The notes under the pieces: model-generated
What the model was told of the DNA's origin: nothing
The model's input: only the letters and a program-made list of their open reading frames with translations
Databases searched by the model: none
Program-made: the position numbers and the translations under genes
Shown here: one piece after another, positions 26,869 through 35,165 of the stretch
Layout of the letters: each line of letters opens with the position of its first letter
How positions within the stretch are numbered: position 1 is the first letter of the stretch
Source of the DNA: JANNNF01 sp963772935
Lineage (GTDB): Bacteria; Pseudomonadota; Alphaproteobacteria; Rhodobacterales; Rhodobacteraceae
Reading direction: 5' to 3'
DNA length: 64,000 nt
NCBI GenBank assembly: GCA_963772935.1
Contig: CAVYZK010000009.1
Span: forward strand, 124,001-188,000

Positions 26869-28097
26869 TCCAGCGCCTCCTTTTCCTGCAACGATCCGTC
26901 ATCGGGGCCAAGCGGGGCACCCTTGCGGTCAGGGGCGTGCAGGCCCTGGAACCGGTCGAACAACCCGCCAATGCCCTTGGGCGCAAACAGGGTGACGCAG
27001 ACGAAGGCAAGGCCGAGCAGCACCAGCCACCAGTCCACCCAGTTGACGGTATAGAATCCAAGGTTGATCGACGGCGCGCGGCCCCCGGTGAACCAGCTTG
27101 ACAGCAGCGACACGAACGCCGCCCCGATCACCGCACCATAAAGCCGCCCGCGCCCGCCGATGGCGACCCAGACGGCAAGATAGATCGACGCAATCGGGGC
27201 CAGTTCGGCGGGGTTGATGATCCCCGCCTGCGGGTAATACAGCGCCCCGCCGATGGCCGCGATGATGGCGGTCAGGGTGAAGATGAACAGCTTGTAGCCT
27301 TCGACCGAATAGCCAAGAAAGCGCACCCGCGCCTCATCATCCCGTATGGCGCGGATCACCGATCCGAACTTGCCCGACACCACCCAGGACAGGCCGAAAT
27401 AGGCCATGCCCAAAGCGGCGGCAGAGGCCCAGAAGAACCAGATCGACACCGCATCTTGCGCGGTATCCGCCAGCCCCGGCAGGTTTTGCAGGCCGGACAG
27501 CCCGTTGTTACCGCGCAGGCCGGAATCGTTCTGGAACAGGTACAGCGCCAGGGCCAGCGTCATGGCTTGGGTCAGGATCGACAGATAGACCCCCGTCACC
27601 CGGCTGCGGAACGCCAGCCAGCCGAACAGCCCCGCCAGCAGGCCCGGCACCACGATCACAGCGGCCAGTTGCAGCGGCAGCGAATGGGCAAAGGCCCAGA
27701 TCGGGGGGAAGTCGGACGCGCCCACCACGCCAAAGATCTGGGTGGCGATGCCTTGGCGCACCTCCTCGGGCGTGGCAGGCAGCGACCCTTGCGACAGGGC
27801 GGCGACCACGATTTCCTCGGTGCGCGCATACATCAGCCACATGCCGATGGCATAGCCGCCGATGGCAAAGAACGCCATGTGACCAAGGCTCAGAATGCCC
27901 GCATAGCCCCAGATCAGGTCCATCGCCAAGGCGACGAGGCAGAGGCACAGGGTCTTGCCGAGGGTCTTGATGAACGAGGTCGAGACGAAGCCTACGCCGT
28001 AGCCTTCCGACAGAACCGTTATCAGGATGGTGAACAGCGCGAGGATGGCGAGGAAGATCAGGACAGAGGGATTTTTGGTGAGGAACCCTTGGGTCAT
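26865..28097 (-). CDS. urtC: Urea ABC transporter permease UrtC
   Basis: 410 residues, LivM-type permease with about nine TM helices. Landmarks: DLIWGYAGILSLGHMAFFAI near residue 65, an AIRDDEARVRFLGYSVEGYK cytoplasmic loop and a C-terminal LGLAFVCVTLFAPKGIGGLF. It forms the urea channel with UrtB. About 90 nt containing a dispersed repeat copy separates it from urtB. Confidence 0.93.
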   Translation of the reverse strand: MTQGFLTKNPSVLIFLAILALFTILITVLSEGYGVGFVSTSFIKTLGKTLCLCLVALAMDLIWGYAGILSLGHMAFFAIGGYAIGMWLMYARTEEIVVAALSQGSLPATPEEVRQGIATQIFGVVGASDFPPIWAFAHSLPLQLAAVIVVPGLLAGLFGWLAFRSRVTGVYLSILTQAMTLALALYLFQNDSGLRGNNGLSGLQNLPGLADTAQDAVSIWFFWASAAALGMAYFGLSWVVSGKFGSVIRAIRDDEARVRFLGYSVEGYKLFIFTLTAIIAAIGGALYYPQAGIINPAELAPIASIYLAVWVAIGGRGRLYGAVIGAAFVSLLSSWFTGGRAPSINLGFYTVNWVDWWLVLLGLAFVCVTLFAPKGIGGLFDRFQGLHAPDRKGAPLGPDDGSLQEKEALE

Positions 28098-28118
28098 TGC
28101 GCTGCCCCTTTCGTTGGA

Positions 28119-28170
28119 GCGGGGGTTTCACACCCCCGCACCCCCGTGGGATATTTAGGGACAGAAAATA
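28119..28170 (+). repeat. Dispersed intergenic element, copy 2 (inside urt operon)
   Basis: Stem GCGGGGGT (28119-28126) and ACCCCCGC (28132-28139), loop TTCAC, then GTGGGATATTTAGGGACAGA, a diverged core. It lies within the urtB-urtC gap, so here it is transcribed as part of an operon and oriented opposite to it. Confidence 0.6.
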
Positions 28171-28185
28171 GGGGGTGAGGCATGG

Positions 28186-30132
28186 TCAATCTCCTGCCGC
28201 GCGGCCCTTGAGGGCGATGATGCCACGCGGGCGGAACTGGATGAACAGGATGATGAACAGGATCATGTAGGTCTGGGCGGCAAGGGTGTTCGAGGGGTTC
28301 AGGAACTCGATCATCTTTTGCACGCCGCCGATCATCGTGGCCCCGGCCAAGGCCCCCCAGATGTTGCCAACGCCGCCGACCACCACGGTCATGAAGGACT
28401 GCACGATGTAGTCGGACCCAAGCTCTGACGTGACCTTGGCGAACAGGCCGATTGCGACGCCTGCGATGCCCGCGATGCCGGAGCCGAGGCCGAAGGTCAG
28501 CATGTTGATGCGGTCGGGGTTGATGCCCATGCTGGCCGCCATGGTGGGGTTTTGGGTGACGGCGCGGACCTCAAGCCCGAGGCGGGTGCGCTTCATCAGG
28601 TACAGAAAGAAGGTGAGGAACAGCAGGGCGAGGAAGAAGATGGCGATGCGGATGTAGCTGATCGACACCACGTCATTCAGCACCCACGCCCCGTCGAGCC
28701 AGCCCGGCGCGGTCAGGGGCCGGGCCTGGGTGCCGAAGATGTTCTTGAACATCTGTTGCAGCGCGATGGAGATGCCGAAGGTGGCAAGCAGCGTCTCCAA
28801 CGGGCGTTTGTAGAGGTGGCGGATCACCAGCCGCTCCATCGCCACGCCTGCGCCGAAGGTGACGGCAAAGGCCAGCGGCAGGGCGATGACGATGGCGAGG
28901 GTGTAGTCGGGCACGAACAGTTGCACGACATAGCCGGTATAGGCCCCCATGGTGATGAACTCGCCATGCGCCATGTTGATCACGCCCATCACGCCAAAGG
29001 TGATGGCAAGGCCGATGGCGGCGAGGAAGTAGATCGAGGCGAGCGAGAGGCCGTCGAGCGCCAGATCGGCGGTCTGCATCGCGCCCACCTTGAGGCCGAT
29101 GGACTTGAGGGCTGTGGCGGCTGCGGTTGTAACCGTGGCGTCAGGTTCGGCATAGAGGTCGTAGAAATTATGCGCAGCGACGGCGGCGGTCACTTCGTCA
29201 TCGGTGGCAGCGACGGGGACGGTGCCTGCCACCTCCAGCGCGGTATAGGCCGCGTTGCGGGCGGCTTGGGTATTGAGATCGGCAAGGGCGATGCCGCCCA
29301 CCGAGCCATCCGCCAGATTGGCGGTCAGGGCGGCGCGCTGATCTTCCGCCGTCAGGCGGGCGGGGGCAAGGTTGGCTGCGACCAGCAGATCATAGGCCTC
29401 GGCTTCCGTCAGATCGCGGCCGGGGGTCAGGGTCTTGGCGACGTTGGACCCCGCGGGGGCATCGCCTGCGGCAGAGATACGGCGGGTCGCGGTCAGCGGG
29501 TTCAGAGCGGCGCGCAGGTCTTGGCCAAGGTCAGACCCGAAACCGTCGATGGCAGCCACACGGGTGGCGGGGTCAGGGTCGTATTGCAGGGTCAGCAGGC
29601 GTTCGAGCCGCAGCTTCTGCGCCTTCAGAACAGGGTCAGCCTCGGTGTCAATCGAGGCGCGCAAGGGGGCCAGATGATCGGGCGAGGGGTCGCGGGCGAT
29701 GGAGGTCAGGGCGGCGGCGCGTTGCGCAGGGTCCGGGTCGGACAGCGTGAACTGCACCAAAGCTGTGGCGATCATGCCGCGCACGCCAGCATTGGGTTTC
29801 AACTCGATCATGTCGGATTTGGCGGCGGTCCCGGCATCAACCCCGGCAAGGTCGCGCAAGGCATAGCCGCCATCCGCTGCCGTGATCAGGAAAAACGCGC
29901 GGTCGGATTTGCGCAGGCCAAGGCCCTTGTTGGCCCAGGCCTCCAGCACCGTGGCGGCGGTGGGATCACCGCTGGCGGCAAGCGCGTCGATCACCGGGCC
30001 GATGGTCTGGCGCGAGGCTTTTTCGACCAAGGCACTGTTGGTGGCCAGAATCTCGGGAACGGATTGGGCCATCACCGGGCGGACGAGGCATAGGGACAAC
30101 GCCGCCAGAAGGCAGAGGAAAAGGGATCGCAT
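28186..30132 (-). CDS. urtB: Urea ABC transporter permease UrtB
   Basis: About 648 residues. A signal-like N-terminus (MRSLFLCLLAALSLCLVRPV) leads into a roughly 320-residue, Ala-rich, helical periplasmic extension. A LivH-type permease follows (ASIYFLAAIGLAITFGVMGV, NMAHGEFITMGAYTG, GIAGVAIGLFAKVTSELGSD, QFRPRGIIALKGR). The long extension is normal for UrtB. ATG at 30132 is chosen over a GTG two codons upstream. Follows urtA after a GC hairpin. Confidence 0.92.
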   Translation of the reverse strand: MRSLFLCLLAALSLCLVRPVMAQSVPEILATNSALVEKASRQTIGPVIDALAASGDPTAATVLEAWANKGLGLRKSDRAFFLITAADGGYALRDLAGVDAGTAAKSDMIELKPNAGVRGMIATALVQFTLSDPDPAQRAAALTSIARDPSPDHLAPLRASIDTEADPVLKAQKLRLERLLTLQYDPDPATRVAAIDGFGSDLGQDLRAALNPLTATRRISAAGDAPAGSNVAKTLTPGRDLTEAEAYDLLVAANLAPARLTAEDQRAALTANLADGSVGGIALADLNTQAARNAAYTALEVAGTVPVAATDDEVTAAVAAHNFYDLYAEPDATVTTAAATALKSIGLKVGAMQTADLALDGLSLASIYFLAAIGLAITFGVMGVINMAHGEFITMGAYTGYVVQLFVPDYTLAIVIALPLAFAVTFGAGVAMERLVIRHLYKRPLETLLATFGISIALQQMFKNIFGTQARPLTAPGWLDGAWVLNDVVSISYIRIAIFFLALLFLTFFLYLMKRTRLGLEVRAVTQNPTMAASMGINPDRINMLTFGLGSGIAGIAGVAIGLFAKVTSELGSDYIVQSFMTVVVGGVGNIWGALAGATMIGGVQKMIEFLNPSNTLAAQTYMILFIILFIQFRPRGIIALKGRAAGD

Positions 30133-30164
30133 GGGCACCCTTGGGTTCAGTCAGGACGGGGGTG

Positions 30165-30184
30165 GGGGGGCCGTGCGGCCCCCC
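30165..30184 (-). terminator. Intercistronic hairpin between urtA and urtB
   Basis: An 8-bp stem, GGGGGGCC (30165-30172) and GGCCCCCC (30177-30184), with loop GTGC and no U-tract, lies directly after the urtA stop. It probably stabilises the urtA mRNA or partly attenuates urtBCDE, as is usual for binding-protein genes. Confidence 0.55.
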
Positions 30185-30191
30185 GATGGGA

Positions 30192-31478
30192 TCAGTAGTT
30201 CGATTTCAACTGAACACAGGTCGCGGTGTCCTTGTTGTACATGCCGCATTTCAGCTCGGCCCAGTCAGCCTCCAGCACCGCTGATTCCGGCAGGAAATCG
30301 GTCCAGGCGTCGCCCGGAACCGGGTCGGTCTGGCTGATGATGTCGAACTGGCCATCGGCGCGGATCTCGCCGATCAGCACGGGCTTGGTCAGGTGGTGGT
30401 TGGCCAGCATCTCGGCGGTGCCCCCGGTCAGGTTCGGGAATTTCTGCCCGATCATCGCGGCGGATACCGCGTCCACCTCGGTGGTACCCGCGGCGGTCAC
30501 TGCGTTGACCCACATGTTGAAGCCGATGTAATGAGCCTCCATCGGGTCGTTGGTCACGCGCTTGTCGTCCTTGATGTAGGCTTTCCACTGCGCGATAAAG
30601 GCCGCGTTTTCCGGGGTGTCCGCCGACATGAAGTAGTTCCAGGCGGCAAGATGGCCTGCAAGGTTGGTGGTATCCAGACCCGACAGTTCTTCCTCGCCGA
30701 CCGAGAAGGCGACCACGGGCAGGGTTTCTGCGGTAACGCCCGCCGCTGCCAGTTCCTTGTAGAACCCGATGTTGGCATCGCCGTTGATGGTGGACACAAC
30801 GCCAACCTTCTTGCCATCGGCACCCAAGGCCACCACATCGGCCACGATCTTGGACCAGTCGGAATGGCCAAAGGGGGTGTAGTTGACGAAGATGTCTTCC
30901 TTCGGGATGCCTTTGGAAATCAGGTAGGCCTCAAGGATGTTGTTGGTGGTGCGCGGGTAGACGTAGTCAGTGCCGAGCAGGGCGAATTTCTTCACACCCA
31001 ACTCGTTCAGATAATAATCCACCGCCGGGATTGCCTGCTGGTTGGGGGCAGCACCGGTGTAGAACACATTCTTCGACGATTCTTCGCCTTCATACTGCAC
31101 CGGATAGAACAGCAACCCGTTCAATTCCTCGATCACCGGCAGCACCGATTTGCGCGACACGGAGGTCCAGCAGCCGAACATCACATCGACCTTGGACACC
31201 GTCAGCAATTCGCGCGCCTTTTCGGCGAACAGCGGCCAGTCCGACGCGGGGTCCACCACCACGGCCTCAAGCTGTTTGCCCAAAACGCCGCCCTTGGCGT
31301 TCTGCGCCTCGATCAGCATCAGCATGGTGTCTTTCAGCGTGGTTTCCGAAATTGCCATCGTGCCCGACAAGGAATGCAGCACGCCGACCTTGATGGTTTC
31401 AGCCTGAGAAAAAGCAATACGCGGCATGGCAAGGCTGGCAGCCCCTGCAGCCAAAAGCATACGTCTGGTCAGTTTCAT
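30192..31478 (-). CDS. urtA: Urea ABC transporter substrate-binding protein UrtA
   Basis: 428 residues. Tat-like signal (LTRRMLLAAGAASLAMPRIA). The type I periplasmic fold has KVGVLHSLSGTMAISETTLK, VVDPASDWPLFAEKARELL, MFGCWTSVSRKSVLPVIEEL, LLFYPVQYEGEESSKNVFYT and PNQQAIPAVDYY, all typical of UrtA rather than LivJ. It binds urea or short-chain amides in the periplasm. First gene of urtABCDE. No urease genes are in the window. Confidence 0.94.
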   Translation of the reverse strand: MKLTRRMLLAAGAASLAMPRIAFSQAETIKVGVLHSLSGTMAISETTLKDTMLMLIEAQNAKGGVLGKQLEAVVVDPASDWPLFAEKARELLTVSKVDVMFGCWTSVSRKSVLPVIEELNGLLFYPVQYEGEESSKNVFYTGAAPNQQAIPAVDYYLNELGVKKFALLGTDYVYPRTTNNILEAYLISKGIPKEDIFVNYTPFGHSDWSKIVADVVALGADGKKVGVVSTINGDANIGFYKELAAAGVTAETLPVVAFSVGEEELSGLDTTNLAGHLAAWNYFMSADTPENAAFIAQWKAYIKDDKRVTNDPMEAHYIGFNMWVNAVTAAGTTEVDAVSAAMIGQKFPNLTGGTAEMLANHHLTKPVLIGEIRADGQFDIISQTDPVPGDAWTDFLPESAVLEADWAELKCGMYNKDTATCVQLKSNY

Positions 31479-31937
31479 TATTATGTCCCCTGTTGTGGAC
31501 TGCCCCGACGCTTTCCATTCATGGAAAATCCGTCATACTGGGGCAGCAACGTCTGTTGCACCCGTGCGGTGGTGATGGCCGTCCAAAACCTTGTCGCCAC
31601 CGCACACTCCTTGAAATCCCGGTCCCCCGAGTGAAATTGAGCAAAGGCTGCGTCATGATGCGCGGCAATGGAATTGGCCTCGGCGGTGGTGGTGAAAGCG
31701 GCGGCGCCCTGAAATATGCCTGCTATTTGTGCGGCCATCAGCAGCGGCGCGCGAAAATTCATCGTGCCATGCCTGACGTGGGGGTAAGCCAAGCGCCGGG
31801 TGCCGCCGATCACCCATGGCGCGGCAGCCCTGCGCAGCCACCCGCCCGCTGTTTTGCAGGCGCTGCCTGCGCAGGGGGGCTGGACGTGGCGGGCCTTCGT
31901 CCCTAACCATCGCAGGATTGGTTTCACCGAGGGCCGC
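31479..31937. other. 459-nt intergenic region upstream of urtA, with dyads
   Basis: Shared upstream region of urtA (minus) and the methyltransferase (plus). It holds the perfect dyad TTTCCATTCATGGAAA (31512-31527) and a smaller one, GCAAC / GTTGC (31547-31561). A sigma-54 -24/-12 element was sought and not convincingly found. Reading frames across it on both strands show no family character. Confidence 0.5.
31512..31527. promoter_or_regulatory. TTTCCA-N4-TGGAAA dyad upstream of urtA
   Basis: TTTCCATTCATGGAAA has 7-bp arms and lies about 35 nt before the urtA ATG, a plausible operator position. It shares all 12 arm bases with the GST-operon dyad at 16564-16579. Confidence 0.45.
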
Positions 31938-32753
31938 ATGGCAATTTCCCCGCCCGATCCACACCCCGCCTCGCCCCTGACCCGCGCTGCGACCGAGACG
32001 CTGCGCCGTCTGGCAGATACCGAGCCAAGCGCCGCGCAACTGACCACCGCCCTGCGGCATCTGGCGAAATGGCGGTCTGTGGTGCTGGAAAACACGCTTG
32101 TGGCGCGGTCGGGGCAAACGGTGCTGACAGGGCCGTTTCAGGGCATGATCTATGATGTGCGCGCGTCCGAAGGGTCACGCACCGCGCGGTTGCTGGGGGC
32201 GTATGAGGCCAGCCTCGCCCCGGTGATCGAGGCGATCATCGCCCGGGCCTATGCCTTGGTGATCGACGTGGGGTCGGCGGAGGGGTATTACGCGGTTGGC
32301 CTTGCGCGGCGGATGCCGGGTTCGCGGGTGTTGGCACGCGACGAAGACGCCAAGGCGCAGGCCCTGTGCGCTGCCTTGTCGGCAACCAACGGGGTGCAGG
32401 TGGAAATTGGCGGTCGGATGGACCACGCCGATTTCGACATCTGCGCAGGTCAGCCCACGGTAATCATCTGCGATATCGAGGGGGCCGAGGGCGACTTGCT
32501 TGACCCTGTGGCTGCACCCGGCCTTTTGCAGGCTGATATTCTGGTTGAGGTGCATGAAGGCATGCGCCCCGGCCTTTTGGCTCTGTTGCAGGCGCGCTTT
32601 GCCGCCACCCATCGGATCACACAACTGGGCCGCAAGCTGGACGACAGCGCCTTGCCTGCCTGGGCCGAAAGCTTGTCTGACCTGGATCGGTTGTTGTTAC
32701 TGTGGGAATGGCGGTCCAGTCCCACCCCTTGGCTGTGGATGGAGCGCACATGA
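31938..32753 (+). CDS. SAM-dependent methyltransferase-like protein
   Basis: 271 residues. A Rossmann-type SAM motif is visible as LVIDVGSAEGYYAVGLARRM, followed by an acidic-loop equivalent and VIICDIEGAEGDLLDP, which resembles the motif IV region of FkbM-type methyltransferases. The acceptor is unknown. ATG at 31938 with GAGGG upstream. Its stop overlaps the glycosyltransferase start (ATGA), so the two are probably made together, perhaps for a methylated glycan. Confidence 0.7.
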   Translation: MAISPPDPHPASPLTRAATETLRRLADTEPSAAQLTTALRHLAKWRSVVLENTLVARSGQTVLTGPFQGMIYDVRASEGSRTARLLGAYEASLAPVIEAIIARAYALVIDVGSAEGYYAVGLARRMPGSRVLARDEDAKAQALCAALSATNGVQVEIGGRMDHADFDICAGQPTVIICDIEGAEGDLLDPVAAPGLLQADILVEVHEGMRPGLLALLQARFAATHRITQLGRKLDDSALPAWAESLSDLDRLLLLWEWRSSPTPWLWMERT

Positions 32754-34417
32754 CCGCAAACCGCAACGCCGCAATCTGGTTTGCACCGGATGGCTATGAT
32801 CCGACTTCGAAAGGCATCAATGGCCGTAGGGTGGCCGGGGAAAGCTTTCTCAAGGGGTTTTTCAACCATGCGCAGGTTGATGAGTTCGTATGCCTGTCTT
32901 ACGGCCCGTCTGATGCCGAGGTGTTTGCCCAGTTCGCCGCCCGGCAGGGTGTCAAGAAACCCCTGCGCGGGGTGCGGTTGGATACGGCGAATGCGATTGC
33001 CCCGGTCAGCACGGTCAGCTTTCCCAGCCCGAATTATGCCGCCGAATGTTGGCGGCGTGCGCCTTACGGGGCGGCTGCCTATTCGATCTGCGGCATCACC
33101 CATACCACCGCCACCAAGGCGGTGATGCAGGGCATGTTTGATCTGCGCATGGCCCCGCAGATGCCGTGGGATGCGGTGATCTGCACCAGTCGGGCGGTCA
33201 AGGATTCCGTGACCGTGCAGATGGAGCTGACGGACGCTTTCATCCGCCACCGCTTTGGCGGGGCGGTGATCCCGCCACGCCCGATGCTGCCGGTTGTGCC
33301 CTTGGGTGTGACGGTTTCCGATTTCGCACCGGATGTGGCGGCAGGGCTGGCTCTGCGGGCACGGCTGGGCATCGGGCCGGATGACGTGGCCTGCGCCATC
33401 ATCGCCCGCCTGACCCCGCATGAGAAATTCGACCCGCTGCCTTTGTTCATTGCCATGCAGGCGGCGCAGGCGCAGATGGGCACACGGCGGCTGCATCTGG
33501 TGTTGTGCGGCATGTTCCGCGACGATTATGGCCGCAAGGTCTTTGACGCAGGTGCGGCTGGCCTGATGCCGGATGTGGGCTATCACATCCTTGACGGGGC
33601 CGATGCGGCCCTGCGCAAGGCCACGCTGTCGGGCGCGGACATGTTCCTGTTCCCGATTGATAACGTGCAGGAAACCTTTGGTCTGGCCCCGATAGAGGCC
33701 ATGGCCGCAGGCCTGCCGGTGATCGTGTCAGACTGGGACGGGCTGAAAGACACCGTGACCCCCGAGGTCGGCTTTCGCATCCCAACCGAAACGGTAAAGC
33801 CTGATCACGTCACCTACCTTGGCCAGCGGCACTTGGGCGGCACCGACAGCTATGTGCAGTATCTGTCGCAACTGTCGGCACTGACATCGGTAAATGTGCC
33901 CAAGATGACCGAGGCTTTGCTGGCCCTCGCCCTGAACCCGGACCTTCGCGCCCGTATGGGGGCCGCAGGCCGCGCGCGGGCGGTGGAGGTGTATGACTGG
34001 GGCCGCATCATTCCGGTGATGCAGGATTTGTGGGCCGAACAAACCGCCGTTCGACTGGCTGCCAAAGCGGCGGATCATCCGGCGATGCACGCAGGGTTGC
34101 TGCCGGTGGCCCCGTCGCCGAACCTGTTGTTCCGGTCCTACCCGACGCGGCAGTTGGGCGGCGATGACCGGCGGTTTTTTGCAGCGCCAATGCAGGGCAG
34201 GGTGGGCATTGCCGAGACGCTTGCCATGCGCAACTATGAAGGCACCAAGCGGCTGTTTGAAAGCGCCGACCGCATCAGCCTGATTGCAGCAACGGTTGAG
34301 GCCACCGGGCAGGCCGGGGCCACGGCGGCCGATGTTGCGCAGACCACCGGGTTGAACGTGCGGCTGGTGGAACGGGTGATGATATGGCTGATAAAATATG
34401 ATTTCGTGCGGGGATAG
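32750..34417 (+). CDS. Family 4-type glycosyltransferase with C-terminal HTH-like extension
   Basis: 555 residues. The nucleotide-sugar-binding half has the GT4 signature region (ADMFLFPIDNVQETFGLAPI then EAMAAGLPVIVSDWDGLKD), with EX7E-like spacing. The N-terminal half has YSICGITHTTATKAVMQGM and ICTSRAVKDSV. After the usual GT-B end (RARAVEVYDWGRIIPVMQDL) about 120 extra residues finish in TAADVAQTTGLNVRLVERVM, which looks like a winged-helix. Sugar donor and acceptor are unknown. Coupled to the methyltransferase upstream; the SDR starts right after its stop. Confidence 0.75.
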   Translation: MTANRNAAIWFAPDGYDPTSKGINGRRVAGESFLKGFFNHAQVDEFVCLSYGPSDAEVFAQFAARQGVKKPLRGVRLDTANAIAPVSTVSFPSPNYAAECWRRAPYGAAAYSICGITHTTATKAVMQGMFDLRMAPQMPWDAVICTSRAVKDSVTVQMELTDAFIRHRFGGAVIPPRPMLPVVPLGVTVSDFAPDVAAGLALRARLGIGPDDVACAIIARLTPHEKFDPLPLFIAMQAAQAQMGTRRLHLVLCGMFRDDYGRKVFDAGAAGLMPDVGYHILDGADAALRKATLSGADMFLFPIDNVQETFGLAPIEAMAAGLPVIVSDWDGLKDTVTPEVGFRIPTETVKPDHVTYLGQRHLGGTDSYVQYLSQLSALTSVNVPKMTEALLALALNPDLRARMGAAGRARAVEVYDWGRIIPVMQDLWAEQTAVRLAAKAADHPAMHAGLLPVAPSPNLLFRSYPTRQLGGDDRRFFAAPMQGRVGIAETLAMRNYEGTKRLFESADRISLIAATVEATGQAGATAADVAQTTGLNVRLVERVMIWLIKYDFVRG

Positions 34418-35155
34418 ATGATGCAGACCATACTGATCACCGGGGCCGGCAGCGGCATAGGCCGGTCCACGGCGCGGGCGTTTCTGGCCGCAGGCTGGCG
34501 TGTCGCACTGATGGGCCGCAGGCTGGAGGCGTTGCAGGAAACAGCGCTTGGCCACGGCGATGCGCTGCCCTTGGTGGCCGATGTGACGGATGCAGGGTCC
34601 GTCGAGGCGGCGTTTGCCGCCTTGCAGGCCTGGACGCCGCATCTGGATGTGCTGTTCAACAACGCAGGGATTTCCGCCCGCGCCGCCCCGATTGACGAGT
34701 TGTCGGTGGACGAATGGCTGGCGGTCAGTGCCACCAACATCACCGGCATGTTCCTGACCGCGCGCGCCGCCTTTGGCATGATGCGCCACCAGACGCCGCA
34801 GGGCGGGCGGATCATCAACAACGGCTCGATCTCTGCCCATGCGCCGCGCCCGGGATCTGCGCCCTACACCATGAGCAAACATGCCGTGACCGGCCTGACG
34901 CGCAGCCTTGGGCTGGACGGGCGTGCCTTCAACATCGCCTGCGGGCAGATCGACATCGGCAATGCGCTGACCGATATGGCGGCGGGCTTTCCGGGTGGGG
35001 CGGCACAGGCCGATGGCACGGTGCGCCCCGAACCGGTGATGAGCGTGGATCACGTGGCGGCAGCCGTGCTGCATATGGCGTTGCTGCCGCTGGATGTGAA
35101 CATGCCCTTTGTCACCATCATGGCGCGTGACATGCCGTTTATCGGACGGGGGTAA
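34418..35155 (+). CDS. Short-chain dehydrogenase/reductase
   Basis: 245 residues of classical SDR type: cofactor motif TGAGSGIGRSTA, NNAG (FNNAGISARA), catalytic Ser in IINNGSISA and the YxxxK pair in PYTMSKHAVTGL. An NADP(H)-compatible Arg pair (MGRRLEAL) follows beta-2. The substrate is unknown. It starts immediately after the glycosyltransferase stop; a role in sugar-nucleotide or glycan precursor modification is inferred. Confidence 0.85.
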   Translation: MMQTILITGAGSGIGRSTARAFLAAGWRVALMGRRLEALQETALGHGDALPLVADVTDAGSVEAAFAALQAWTPHLDVLFNNAGISARAAPIDELSVDEWLAVSATNITGMFLTARAAFGMMRHQTPQGGRIINNGSISAHAPRPGSAPYTMSKHAVTGLTRSLGLDGRAFNIACGQIDIGNALTDMAAGFPGGAAQADGTVRPEPVMSVDHVAAAVLHMALLPLDVNMPFVTIMARDMPFIGRG

Positions 35156-35165
35156 GGGGGCCGGA

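Noticed and set aside
31540..31565. Possible sigma-54 promoter for urtA
   Set aside because: TGCAAC-N5-TTGC lacks the essential GG of the -24 element.
30393..31634. Long plus-strand frame opposite urtA
   Set aside because: It is antisense to a fully recognisable UrtA protein; typical GC-rich third-position shadow.
31481..32095. Minus-strand 204-codon frame upstream of urtA
   Set aside because: It overlaps the methyltransferase gene and the urtA control region, is Arg/Ala-rich and matches no family; probably non-coding.
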